The position numbers and the translations under genes were made by a program. A DNA stretch of 64,000 nucleotides. Source: Streptomyces sp. Y2F8-2. Lineage in GTDB: Bacteria; Actinomycetota; Actinomycetes; Streptomycetales; Streptomycetaceae. The stretch is from the NCBI RefSeq assembly GCF_014905555.1, contig NZ_BNGS01000002.1:972842-1036841 (forward strand). The letters run 5' to 3'. The notes beneath the pieces were generated by a model that saw nothing but the letters and a program-made list of their open reading frames with translations, was not told the origin of the DNA and did not search any database. Of the stretch, positions 9,317 to 18,433 are shown piece after piece (position 1 is the stretch's first letter; every line of letters starts with the position of its first letter).

Positions 9317-9653
9317 GATCTCCGCCCTTCCGCCGGTGTGCTCTATGCACACCCTGCCGACGGGCGTCGGTCGGCACATCGCGTGAATCCGCTAGATCCG
9401 GGGTGCGGAGACGGAGCCGAAGATGCCCGCCCACGGTGGCTGCGACCAGGCAGGGCGGCCGCTCACTCAACGAACCCCTGGCCGACCGGGACTGACGCGC
9501 CCTCCCCGGGCAGCGCGGACGGCCGGTCACGCGCCACTTCGTGCTGCCGCCGGAAAAGGACGGTCAACATACTGATGCCTCTGAGCAGGCTGCTTGCCAG
9601 GGTGGCGGGGTGAGGCCGCCTACGCGGCACGTCATGCACATGGAAGAGGCAGC
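9317..9653. other. Divergent intergenic region, 337 bp
   Basis: Separates the minus-strand AraC copy 1 from the plus-strand esterase remnant. It should contain the promoter of araC copy 1 and the former promoter of the esterase. Apart from GAAGAGG before the remnant ATG I could not find a convincing -35/-10 pair, long repeat or RNA gene. Confidence 0.5.
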
Positions 9654-9845
9654 ATGTCCCCCGTCAAGCCGGTCCCGGAAGCGGCCGCGCAGGCCTTCGC
9701 CGACGCGACGGCGAACCCTCCGTTCCTCCACGACATCGACCCGGTCGAGGGGCGGAAAGCCGTCGACAGCGTCTACGCGGCCAGACTGCGCGCCGCAGTG
9801 CCGACCACGGCCGTGCTCGACCAGGGCGTCGTCCACGACTTCGTA
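9654..9845 (+). pseudogene. Remnant of an acetyl-esterase-type alpha/beta hydrolase (N- and C-terminal pieces fused, middle deleted)
   Basis: From the ATG at 9654 (GAAGAGG upstream) the frame reads like the first ~39 residues of streptomycete Aes/HSL-type esterases (FADATANPPFLHDIDPVEGRKAVDSV). It then passes directly into YAARLRAAVPTTAVLDQGVVHDFV, which matches the C-terminal region of the same family. The oxyanion HGGG, the nucleophile GDSAGG and the catalytic acid are all absent, so about 200 residues appear deleted in frame near 9769. After HDFV the frame becomes the antisense of araC copy 2, so the last ~30 residues are lost too. No function is expected. Confidence 0.75.
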
Positions 9846-9855
9846 AGGGGCGCGA

Positions 9856-10848
9856 CTACCGCCTCTGGCTTTCGCGCCACTCGCTGGGAGACATTCCGTA
9901 GGCGGCCCGGAACACCCGGCTGAAATGGGCGGCACTGGTGAAACCCCACCGCTGGGCCACCGCGACGATGGTGAGATGTGCGGCCTCCCGGCGCACCAGA
10001 TCCTGCCGGCACGCCTCCAGGCGGCGGCTCTGGATGGAGCGGCTGACCGTGGTGTCCTCGCCCTCGAAGATCTTGTGCAGGTAGCGCACGGAGATGTGGT
10101 GAGCGCGGGCGATGACCTCCGGGGTCAGGTCGGGATCGGCAAGGTGCCGGCCGATGAACTCCCGGATCCGCAGCAGCAGCGCCGCATCGCCGCCAGGTGT
10201 CTCCTCGCAGCTCCTGCCGAGTCGTTCATCGGCCAGGACCCTCAGCAGGTCCAGGACGTTACGGGCGAGCAACTCGCCCGTGTGCGGCCGGTACGATCCC
10301 GCGGTGTCCGCCAGCCGGGACACCAGGACGGACAGCAGTCCGCCGAGTGCCGTGCCGGAGCGGAGGGGAGACGCCGTCATCTGCCGCAGGTCCGACTCGG
10401 TCAGGCCCAGGATCTGGCGCGGCACCACGAGTGACTTGGTCTGGAAGCGCTCGGGAAGGATCAGCCGGACCGGGCGGGCCATGTCGTAGATGAAGACCTC
10501 CCCGGCTCGCAGGGCCACGTCGCGGGTGTCCTGCTCCAGTCGGGCGCCCCCTCTGGTCAGCTGCTTCACGACCACGTACTCGTCCTCGTCACCCCGGGCG
10601 ATGAGCCGCCGTGTCCGCCGGGCCTCCAGCGGATCGCCGTCCACCGTGGTGACCTGAAGCCGGCCCAGGGGTGCCGTGCGGATCGTGCCCGAGTGCACCT
10701 CGTCGGGGACCGACATGTCCACGGCGCCGAAGGTACGGGACAGGGCCTCGCGCCAGTAGGTCCGTCGTTGCGGGGTAGGCACCGTAGTCGTGGTGAGCAC
10801 GTGGCCGGCGAATCCGTCCTCGCCGGCTTGCGGTGCGCCTGCCGTCAT
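9856..10848 (-). CDS. AraC-family transcriptional regulator (copy 2)
   Basis: 330 aa; ATG at 10848 with GAAAGG upstream. Same architecture as the neighbouring AraC protein: N-terminal ligand domain (LRAGEVFIYDMARPVRL, FQTKSLVVPRQILGL) and C-terminal double HTH (ISVRYLHKIFEGEDTTVSRS, AVAQRWGFTSAAHFSRVFRAAYGMSP). The two genes look like a local duplication that later diverged. It is transcribed toward the esterase remnant and diverges from the second LAL regulator. A short AT-rich direct repeat lies just upstream of its start. Confidence 0.9.
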   Translation of the reverse strand: MTAGAPQAGEDGFAGHVLTTTTVPTPQRRTYWREALSRTFGAVDMSVPDEVHSGTIRTAPLGRLQVTTVDGDPLEARRTRRLIARGDEDEYVVVKQLTRGGARLEQDTRDVALRAGEVFIYDMARPVRLILPERFQTKSLVVPRQILGLTESDLRQMTASPLRSGTALGGLLSVLVSRLADTAGSYRPHTGELLARNVLDLLRVLADERLGRSCEETPGGDAALLLRIREFIGRHLADPDLTPEVIARAHHISVRYLHKIFEGEDTTVSRSIQSRRLEACRQDLVRREAAHLTIVAVAQRWGFTSAAHFSRVFRAAYGMSPSEWRESQRR

Positions 10849-10858
10849 GGTTCAGACC

Positions 10859-10873
10859 TTTCAAATTTTCAAA
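10859..10873. promoter_or_regulatory. TTTCAAA direct repeat in the araC copy 2 / LAL divergent region
   Basis: TTTCAAA at 10859-10865 and again at 10867-10873, 8 bp apart, immediately upstream of the araC copy 2 start. This is the most A+T-rich spot for several kilobases. It could be part of a promoter or an autoregulatory site; this is inference only. Confidence 0.3.
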
Positions 10874-11044
10874 CACTTGCTCATCGAGGCTCCGATCGTC
10901 TTTCTCTGGCGGCATCGGCACAATGACTGCGAACTGACTGTGATCGAGGGGCTCGGCGTACGCGGGGTTCTCCCCGCCCGGCCCCGCCCCCATGTCCCAC
11001 CTAGAATGTTTTCGCTGATCAGACGCGCTGCTGGGGGTTACCGG

Positions 11045-13813
11045 GTGTCGGACAACGAACTGTTCGGCAGGAGCAACGAACTGGTGGCTCTGGGCGCGCT
11101 CGTCGACGGCCTGCCCGAGGAGGGCGGGGCGCTCGTGGTGCGCGGCGCTCCCGGCATCGGCAAGTCCGCGCTCCTGTCGTGGGCCGCGCACCGGGCGGAG
11201 CGCTCGGGTGTCACCGTACTCACCGCGTCAGGGGTGGAGGCCGAGACCCATCTGCCCTTCGCCGGGCTGTACCAGCTGACGCGGACGATGCTCGACCGGG
11301 TTCCAGGTCTGCCGCCGGTACAGGCGGAGGCGCTCCTGGGTGCCTTCGGAATGACCGAGGCGCCCCCCACGGGGCATGCCCCACAGCTTTTCATGATCGC
11401 CCTGGCTACGCTCGACCTGCTCGGCGAAGCGGCCGCCCATGCGCCCGTGCTGCTCATTGTCGACGACGTGCAGTGGCTCGACCCGCCGACCCTGGACGTT
11501 CTCGCGTTCATCGCCCGGCGCCTCGGCCGTGAGCCCTTGGGGATGCTCCTGGCCATCCGCGACGGGCACCCGACATGCCTGGACACCCTCGCGCTGCGCG
11601 AGCTCCGGCTCCACCCCCTCACCACGGTCGATGCCGGGGCGCTCCTGGACGCCGTGGAGCCGCGGCTGGAACCCCCGCTCCGGCACCGGGTGCTCGACGC
11701 GGCCGCGGGCAACCCTCTGGCCCTCATCGAACTTCCTGCCGCGCTGCGCGAGCGCGAAGCCTCGGCCGAGGCCCTGACCTCCTCAGCCGTTCCCCTCACC
11801 TCACGTCTGGAACGCGCATTCGCCTCCCGGCTGCTCGACCTGCCGTCCGACACGCGGAGCGTGCTGCTGGTCGCGGCCTCCGACGACGACGGCGCGCTGG
11901 GCGAGGTCCTCGCGGCCGCTTCGGTACTGGCGGGCTTCGACATATCGCCGGAATCCTTGTCTCCCGCGGCGGACATCGGCCTGGTCACGGCGGACGAATA
12001 CCGGATCCGGTTCTGCCACCCGCTCGTGCGGTCGGCGGTGCTGCAGGCCGCCTCGCTCGCCGAGCGCCTCGCCGCGCACGACGCACTGGCCGCGGTCCTG
12101 GACGGTCAGTCCGACCGCCGGACCTGGCACAGGGCCGCGGCCACGGGCCGACGGGACGAATCCGTAGCCGTGGAACTGGACCGGACGGCTGCCGGAGCGG
12201 AGGCACGGGGTGCGCCGGCCGTGGCCCTGGCGGCCCTCGAACGGTCCATCGCGCTCGGCGAGAACCCGTCGCGCATGGGAAAGCGCCTGGTCAAAGCGGC
12301 GGAACTGGCCCTCGAACTCGGCAGGACGAATCAGGCTGCGGCCCTTGTGCAGTCGGCGGCACCGCTTGCGGCCGACGTGCCGGAGCGGGCGCGCACGGTA
12401 CTGGTGGGCGAGGGCTTCGACATCGATGTGTCGACCAGCGTGCCGCGTCTGCGCCTGCTCATCACCACGGCGGAGGAGGCGGCGTCCGCCGGTGATCCCG
12501 AACTCGCGCTCCGGCTTCTGCGGGCCGCCGCTCGACGATGCTGGTGGTTCGACCCGGGGGTTGCTCTGCGCGAGCGTGTGGTGGCCGCGGCCGAGCGGCT
12601 GCCGGTGCCGGAACTGCACCCCGACCTCCTGTACGTCCTGGCCTTCGCCACCCCGCTGGAGCGTGGCGCGACGGTGATCGAGCGGTTCGAGCGGCTGGAG
12701 AGCGAGGGCGGCTACGACGCCCTGGCCGCCGCCACGCTCGGTGCCGCGGCCACGGCCATGGGCGGATACGACCACGCGGTGCGCTTCCTCCGGCACGCGG
12801 CGGCCGGTCTGCGGGCCCAGGGGCGGCTGGGGCTGCTGGCGCAGACCCTGGTGTCGCTGTCGTTCGCCTCGGCGCACATCGTGGACCGGGAGTCGGGCCT
12901 GCCGAGCGTGGCCGAGGCCATCCGGCTCGCGGAGGAGACCGTCCAGGCCCGTTGGCTCACCGGTGCACTCATCGCGAAAGCGCACTTCTCGGCGGTGCTC
13001 GGTGACCTGGAGACGGCGCAGACCGCCATCGAGGAGGCCGAACGCCAGACACTCGCCCTGGCGAACCCGTCGAACCTCGCCTTCATCCAGATCACGCGAG
13101 GGCTGATCGGGCTCGCGGCCGGCCGTCATGCGGAGGCGTTCGCCTGTGTGTGGCGGGTCTTCGACCCCGCGGACCCCGCGCACCATCCATATCTCCAGAC
13201 CGTAGCGATCCCGGTGCTCGCCGAGGCCGCCGTGAGCGACGAGAACAGGGCCGCCGCGCGCGGCGTCCTCCGTCCTCTCGCCGCGGCGGCCGCGGCCACC
13301 ACGGCGCGGATGATCCGGGCGAACCTCGGGTTCGCGCACGCCCTTCTGGCCGACGACGAGGACGCCGAGGCATCGTTCCGGTCGGCGCTCGCTCTGGACC
13401 ATTCCGTTGATCCCTTCACGCGGGCCCGCCTCCTGCTCGCCCACGGCGCATGGCTGCGTCGTAGGCGCCGGGTCATGGAGTCCCGGGTACCCCTGCGGAT
13501 CGCCAGGGAGTGCTTCGCCTCGCTGGGGACCCGACCGTGGTACGAGCGGGCCTGCCAGGAACTCCGTTCCGCCGGCGAGGCGGGTGTGCCCGACAAGGGG
13601 GGCGCCCAGAGCGATCACGCCCCCTGGGAGCTGCTGACGCCGCAGGAACTGCAGATCGCGCAGCTTGCGGCGACGGGGCTCTCCAACCGGGAGATAGGCC
13701 AGCAGCTCTACCTCTCCCACCGCACCGTCGCAGCGCACCTGTACCGGATCTATCCGAAGCTGGGGATCACCTCCCGTGGCCAGTTGCGGGAGAAGCTCCA
13801 GCCGGACGGGTGA
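11045..13813 (+). CDS. LAL-family LuxR transcriptional regulator (second)
   Basis: 922 aa from the GTG at 11045, chosen because GGGGG precedes it at proper spacing and the reading VSDNELFGRSNEL is a normal LAL start. An ATG at 11006 lacks a ribosome site. Walker A RGAPGIGKSALL and Walker B LLIVDDVQWLD define the N-terminal ATPase, followed by a long helical-repeat region. The C-terminal LuxR HTH is present (LTPQELQIAQLAATGLSN, SHRTVAAHLYRIYPKLGI). It diverges from araC copy 2 and ends 42 bp from the convergent FMN reductase gene. It is only distantly similar to the other LAL protein in this block. Target genes are unknown. Confidence 0.9.
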   Translation: MSDNELFGRSNELVALGALVDGLPEEGGALVVRGAPGIGKSALLSWAAHRAERSGVTVLTASGVEAETHLPFAGLYQLTRTMLDRVPGLPPVQAEALLGAFGMTEAPPTGHAPQLFMIALATLDLLGEAAAHAPVLLIVDDVQWLDPPTLDVLAFIARRLGREPLGMLLAIRDGHPTCLDTLALRELRLHPLTTVDAGALLDAVEPRLEPPLRHRVLDAAAGNPLALIELPAALREREASAEALTSSAVPLTSRLERAFASRLLDLPSDTRSVLLVAASDDDGALGEVLAAASVLAGFDISPESLSPAADIGLVTADEYRIRFCHPLVRSAVLQAASLAERLAAHDALAAVLDGQSDRRTWHRAAATGRRDESVAVELDRTAAGAEARGAPAVALAALERSIALGENPSRMGKRLVKAAELALELGRTNQAAALVQSAAPLAADVPERARTVLVGEGFDIDVSTSVPRLRLLITTAEEAASAGDPELALRLLRAAARRCWWFDPGVALRERVVAAAERLPVPELHPDLLYVLAFATPLERGATVIERFERLESEGGYDALAAATLGAAATAMGGYDHAVRFLRHAAAGLRAQGRLGLLAQTLVSLSFASAHIVDRESGLPSVAEAIRLAEETVQARWLTGALIAKAHFSAVLGDLETAQTAIEEAERQTLALANPSNLAFIQITRGLIGLAAGRHAEAFACVWRVFDPADPAHHPYLQTVAIPVLAEAAVSDENRAAARGVLRPLAAAAAATTARMIRANLGFAHALLADDEDAEASFRSALALDHSVDPFTRARLLLAHGAWLRRRRRVMESRVPLRIARECFASLGTRPWYERACQELRSAGEAGVPDKGGAQSDHAPWELLTPQELQIAQLAATGLSNREIGQQLYLSHRTVAAHLYRIYPKLGITSRGQLREKLQPDG

Positions 13814-13855
13814 GCCCCGGACGCCGGCGGCCGCGGACCGCACCCCCGGTCCGTC

Positions 13856-14470
13856 TCAGTCGAAGCGCAGGTCGGAGAGCTGCCGTTCGAGCGCGGTGAT
13901 GTCGTCCTCGGGTGTCTTCTCGGCAGGGCGGGCGGCCACCAGGGCGGCCAGTTCGCCGGCCGCCCGCCGTACGCGCGCGGGCAGTCCCTCGGTGTACTCG
14001 TCACCGCTGGACCCCCAGTCCTCGGACGCCGCGTACACCGCGGTGGGGACGACGGCCGCGCGCAGGTAGGCGAAGAGCGGGCGCAGGGCGTGCTCCAGGA
14101 CCAGGGAGTGGCGGGCCGTGCCTCCCGTCGCCCCGATCAGGACCGGCTTCCCGGTGAGGGCGTCCGGGTCGATCAGGTCGAAGAAGGACTTGAACAGCCC
14201 GCTGTAGGAGGCGGTGAACACGGGGGTCACGGCGATCAGGCCGTGGGCGCCCGTCACCGCGTCGACGGCGGTGGCCAGTTGGGGCGACGGGAAGCCGGTG
14301 ACGAGGTTGTTGGCGACGGCGACGGCCAGTTCCCGCAGCTCGATCACCCCCGTCTCCACCTCGTGGCCCAGGGCGGCGAGTTCACCGCGGGCCGACTCGG
14401 CGAGCCGGTCGGCGAGCAGGCGTGTGGACGACGGGGTGCTCAGCCCCGCGGACACGGCGACGAGCTTCAT
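13856..14470 (-). CDS. NADPH-dependent FMN reductase (CE1759-like)
   Basis: 204-aa flavodoxin-fold reductase of the SsuE/NAD(P)H-FMN reductase family. The N-terminal phosphate-binding loop is SAGLSTPSSTRLLA, and VTPVFTASYSGLFKSFFDLI is the family core. It should supply reduced FMN to the monooxygenase encoded just upstream, with which it overlaps by 4 bp (ATGA), implying coupled translation. The combination matches a paired family recognised in actinobacteria as CE1758/CE1759. The physiological substrate is not known to me. Confidence 0.9.
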   Translation of the reverse strand: MKLVAVSAGLSTPSSTRLLADRLAESARGELAALGHEVETGVIELRELAVAVANNLVTGFPSPQLATAVDAVTGAHGLIAVTPVFTASYSGLFKSFFDLIDPDALTGKPVLIGATGGTARHSLVLEHALRPLFAYLRAAVVPTAVYAASEDWGSSGDEYTEGLPARVRRAAGELAALVAARPAEKTPEDDITALERQLSDLRFD

Positions 14471-15552
14471 GCGGCGGACACCTCCTGGACGGAACGCAGG
14501 GACTTGTGGGTGGGAGCGTCCGGCACGTCGGCCGGGCGGCCGATCGCGAACTCCTTGCGCAGCACGGGCACCACCTCTTCACCGAGGATGTCGAGCTGCT
14601 CCAGCACGGTCTTCAGGGGCAGCCCCGCGTGGTCCATCAGGAACAGCTGCCGCTGGTAGTCGCCGACGGTCTCACGGAAGGACAGCGTGCGTTCGATGAC
14701 CTGCTGGGGAGAGCCCACCGTCAGCGGGGTCTGCTCGGTGAACTCCTCCAGGGACGGCCCGTGCCCGTACACGGGCGCGTTGTCGAAGTACGGCCGGAAC
14801 TCCCGTACGGCGTCCTGGGAGTTCTTCCGCATGAACACCTGCCCGCCGAGACCGACGATGGCCTCCTCGGGGCGACCGTGCCCGTAGTGGGCGTACCGCC
14901 GCCGGTAGAGCTGGACCATGCGCCTGGTGTGGTCGGCGGGCCAGAAGATGTTGTTGTGGAAGAAGCCGTCGCCGTAGAAGGCGGCCTGCTCGGCGATCTC
15001 CGGGGAGCGGATGGAGCCGTGCCAGACGAACGGCGGAACGCCGTCCAGCGGGCGGGGCGTGGACGTGAAACCCTGCAGCGGCGTGCGGAACTTGCCCTCC
15101 CAGTTCACCACGTCCTCGCGCCACAGCCGGCGCAGCAGGGCGTAGTTCTCCTTGGCGAGGTTGATCCCCTGCCGGATGTCCTGCCCGAACCACGGATACA
15201 CCGGGCCGGTGTTGCCGCGCCCCATCATCAGGTCCACCCGGCCGTCCGCGAGGTGCTGGAGCATCGCGTAGTCCTCGGCGATCTTCACCGGGTCGTTGGT
15301 GGTGATCAGTGTCGTGGCGGTGGACAGGATCAGCTTCTCGGTACGGGCGGCTATGTGGCCGAGCATCGTCGTCGGCGAGGACGGCACGAACGGCGGGTTG
15401 TGGTGCTCGCCCGTCGCGAAGACGTCCAGGCCGACCTCCTCCGCCTTCAGCGCGATGGCGACGATCGCCTTGATGCGTTCGTGCTCCGACGGAGTACGGT
15501 CGTTGGTCGGATCAGGGGTGACGTCCCCCACCGAGAAAATTCCGAACTGCAT
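14467..15552 (-). CDS. FMN-dependent luciferase-like monooxygenase (CE1758-like)
   Basis: 361-aa TIM-barrel flavin monooxygenase of the bacterial luciferase/LLM class. I start at ATG 15552 (MQFGIFSVGDVTPDP) with GAGG upstream; the open frame continues further but without family similarity. Visible core motifs are FATGEHHNPPFVPSSP, LSTATTLITTNDPVKIAEDYAMLQ and GRGNTGPVYPWFG. It uses FMNH2 made by its 4-bp-overlapping partner to oxidise an unknown organic substrate. A strong terminator separates it from the hydrolase gene upstream, so the two flavoprotein genes form their own transcript. Confidence 0.92.
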   Translation of the reverse strand: MQFGIFSVGDVTPDPTNDRTPSEHERIKAIVAIALKAEEVGLDVFATGEHHNPPFVPSSPTTMLGHIAARTEKLILSTATTLITTNDPVKIAEDYAMLQHLADGRVDLMMGRGNTGPVYPWFGQDIRQGINLAKENYALLRRLWREDVVNWEGKFRTPLQGFTSTPRPLDGVPPFVWHGSIRSPEIAEQAAFYGDGFFHNNIFWPADHTRRMVQLYRRRYAHYGHGRPEEAIVGLGGQVFMRKNSQDAVREFRPYFDNAPVYGHGPSLEEFTEQTPLTVGSPQQVIERTLSFRETVGDYQRQLFLMDHAGLPLKTVLEQLDILGEEVVPVLRKEFAIGRPADVPDAPTHKSLRSVQEVSAA

Positions 15553-15731
15553 GGGGGCCTCTTCGTTCCGGCAACTGTGTGGGTTCCAGAAATGTAGGCA
15601 CCGGTCGGACGGTCGCCATGCCTGTGCGTGCAGGGGAGCTTGCCCACCAGCGCCCACTCCGGCCCGACGTGGGCGGGCCGCGCTCCGTCCGACCCCGAGT
15701 GGGCAGCGTCGGACACCGGCCGGAGACATGC

Positions 15732-15769
15732 GTGAGCCGGGCCGCCTTCGTCACGGCGGCCCGGCTCAC
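15732..15769 (-). terminator. 15-bp perfect hairpin downstream of the alpha/beta hydrolase gene
   Basis: GTGAGCCGGGCCGCC (15732-15746) pairs perfectly with GGCGGCCCGGCTCAC (15755-15769) around an 8-nt loop. It begins just past the hydrolase stop codon. There is no T-run, as is common for streptomycete terminators. Confidence 0.75.
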
Positions 15770-15775
15770 GTCGGG

Positions 15776-16801
<1,026 letters not shown>

Positions 16802-16879
16802 TTATTGACATGGACACTTCCCATGAGTGGTTGCCCGCTGTACCACATGAGAGCCGGCTTTCCCGCTCTGGGAGGTTTC

Positions 16880-17674
16880 GTGAGACGCATCAAGTCGCTG
16901 TCAGCCCTTGCCACGCTGAGCCTCGCGATCATGTTCAGCCTGGTACTCACCGGTCCGGCGCATGCCGCCGGACCCGCGTACGTCGCGCTGGGAGACTCGT
17001 ACTCGGCGGGCAACGGCGCGGGAAACTACGACAGTTCGAGCGCCGGCTGCCACCGCAGCTTCAGCGCCTACCCCTACCTGTGGAAGAACGCCCACGCGCC
17101 GTCCTCGTTCGCCGACACCTCCTGCTCGGGCGCGGCCACCACGGATGTGACGGGCGGCCAGCTCGGCCCGCTGAACTCCGGCACCGGGCTCGTCTCGCTC
17201 ACCGTGGGCGGCAATGACGCGGGCTTCTCGGACGTCATGACCACCTGTGTGACCGGCTCGGACGCCGACTGCGTCAACCGCGTCGACCAGGCCGAGAGCT
17301 ACGCCCGGAACATCCTGCCCGCCCGCCTGGACGCCACCTACGACGCGATCCGCGCCAAGGCGCCCAACGCCAAGGTGGTCGTGCTGGGTTACCCGCACAT
17401 GTACACCCTCGACGTCTTCTGCGTCGGCCTCAGCGACACCAAGCACCGCAAGATCGACGAGGCCGCGGACGTCCTGGACGGCGTCATCGCCGGCCGGGCC
17501 GCCGCCCACGGCTTCGTCTTCGGCGATGTGCGCACCACCTTCAAGGGCCATGAGCTGTGCTCCGGCGACGACTGGCTGCACTCCCTGGTGGCCTCACCGA
17601 GCTGGGAGTCGTACCACCCGACCGCCACCGGGCACGCGAACGGCTACTACCCCGTCCTCAACGCCAACAGCTGA
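16880..17674 (+). CDS. Secreted SGNH/GDSL-family lipase/esterase
   Basis: 264 aa from GTG 16880, chosen for the GGGAGG upstream and because it gives a clean Sec signal peptide (VRRIKSLSALATLSLAIM... ending PAHAAG). The mature enzyme has block I GDSYSAG with the catalytic Ser, block III GGND, and the C-terminal DWLH / YHPTATGH region with the catalytic His. Six cysteines in the mature part suggest three disulfides, as in the S. rimosus-type extracellular lipase. It acts on ester bonds outside the cell. An alternative upstream ATG near 16847 would only lengthen the N-region. Confidence 0.92.
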   Translation: MRRIKSLSALATLSLAIMFSLVLTGPAHAAGPAYVALGDSYSAGNGAGNYDSSSAGCHRSFSAYPYLWKNAHAPSSFADTSCSGAATTDVTGGQLGPLNSGTGLVSLTVGGNDAGFSDVMTTCVTGSDADCVNRVDQAESYARNILPARLDATYDAIRAKAPNAKVVVLGYPHMYTLDVFCVGLSDTKHRKIDEAADVLDGVIAGRAAAHGFVFGDVRTTFKGHELCSGDDWLHSLVASPSWESYHPTATGHANGYYPVLNANS

Positions 17675-17695
17675 TCGCAGGCGAGCCGCCCGAGC

Positions 17696-17724
17696 GTCCG
17701 GCGCCGGACGGTCCGGCGCCGGAC
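17696..17724 (+). terminator. Tandem palindromes GTCCGGCGCCGGAC x2
   Basis: The self-complementary 14-mer occurs at 17696-17709 and 17711-17724, 22 bp after the SGNH hydrolase stop. Each can fold alone or the two can pair with each other into a long GC stem. Probably a factor-independent-like terminator. Confidence 0.6.
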
Positions 17725-17752
17725 CAGTGGCGCACCTCACAACACTTCAGCG

Positions 17753-17762
17753 GTTGCGCAAC
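17753..17762. promoter_or_regulatory. GTTGCGCAAC palindrome upstream of the small orphan gene
   Basis: Perfect 10-bp palindrome 14 bp before the ATG of the 76-aa gene. The same 10-mer lies upstream of the convergent tatA-like gene, so the pair may share a regulator. TAAAGT (17764-17769) right after it could be a -10 box for a nearly leaderless transcript. Confidence 0.4.
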
Positions 17763-17776
17763 TCTAAAGTTCAGGC

Positions 17777-18007
17777 ATGGATCTTCATGTCGCTACGAAG
17801 TGGGAGACGGCGGTGCTCGCCGGAGGGCCGGCCGACGGCCTGCGCATGCAGGTCGCGGGCCGGCCCTCGGTGCTGCAGGTGACGTACCCATGCCGGGTGG
17901 AGTCCCCGGCGGACGGCGTACGCGTGGAGGCGCTGTACGTCTACCGGCGCCAATTGGGTGTGAACAGCGAGCCGCTGGCCTACGGCTACGACAGCGCCAG
18001 CCCCTGA
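17777..18007 (+). CDS. Small conserved-looking hypothetical protein (76 aa)
   Basis: I do not recognise the family. The frame has normal Streptomyces third-position GC. It fills the space between the SGNH hydrolase terminator and the tatA-like gene, and ends 12 bp from that convergent gene. The protein (MDLHVATKWETAVL ... YVYRRQLGVNSEPLAYGYD) has no membrane segment, signal or metal motif. There is no clear Shine-Dalgarno site, so it may be translated from a leaderless message. Its promoter region carries the GTTGCGCAAC palindrome. Confidence 0.6.
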   Translation: MDLHVATKWETAVLAGGPADGLRMQVAGRPSVLQVTYPCRVESPADGVRVEALYVYRRQLGVNSEPLAYGYDSASP

Positions 18008-18019
18008 CGGGCGCGGCCT

Positions 18020-18277
18020 TCAGCCGGCAGCGGCCGACGGCCGCTCCGTGGCCGTCTCCGCGGAGGTCCGCACGGCCGTCGGCTCCACCGGAGTGGGCGC
18101 GGAGGCGGCGGGCGCGGACGCGTTCTCGTCCTTCATCGCCTTCGCCTCGCTCTTGAGGATGCGCATCGACTTGCCGAGCGCCCGGGCGGTGTCCGGGAGC
18201 TTCTTCGAGCCGAACAGCACGATGACGACGATCGCCACGATCAGCAGGTGCCAGGGTTCCAGTCCGTTACGGAGCAT
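18020..18277 (-). CDS. tatA: TatA-family twin-arginine translocase subunit (extra paralogue)
   Basis: 85 aa. One N-terminal membrane helix ([18 protein letters not shown]) is followed by the amphipathic helix [20 protein letters not shown] and a disordered Ala/Pro/Glu tail. The FG-KKLP hinge is diagnostic of TatA/E. It would form the pore-lining oligomer of the Tat pathway for folded, Arg-Arg signal proteins. No tatB or tatC is nearby; streptomycetes have a main tatA elsewhere, so this is probably a secondary copy. It lies downstream of the ArsR/P-ATPase pair on the same strand but has its own upstream region with a long palindrome. Confidence 0.88.
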   Translation of the reverse strand: MLRNGLEPWHLLIVAIVVIVLFGSKKLPDTARALGKSMRILKSEAKAMKDENASAPAASAPTPVEPTAVRTSAETATERPSAAAG

Positions 18278-18339
18278 GACGCGCCCGCCCTTCCTCGCGT
18301 CGGCCGAGGACGCCTCTCGCCGCTCGCCCGTGCCATGTT

Positions 18340-18367
18340 GGTTGCTACGTTGCGCAACTGTACAACC
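18340..18367. promoter_or_regulatory. 28-bp extended palindrome centred on GTTGCGCAAC upstream of tatA
   Basis: GGTTG-4 nt-GTTGCGCAAC-4 nt-CAACC is symmetric outside the spacers. It lies 63-90 bp upstream of the tatA-like start and past the stop of the P-type ATPase. The core 10-mer is shared with the site at 17753-17762. It looks like a dimeric repressor operator; the protein is unknown. Confidence 0.45.
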
Positions 18368-18433
18368 CGCGGTCGGCGGCGAAACCGATCCGAAGACGGA
18401 TCGCGCGGAAACCGACAGAACCCGACCGGCCGG

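Noticed and set aside
11002..11007. TAGAAT as a -10 box for the second LAL regulator
   Set aside because: No acceptable -35 at 16-19 bp upstream, where the sequence is a C-run; too weak to annotate.
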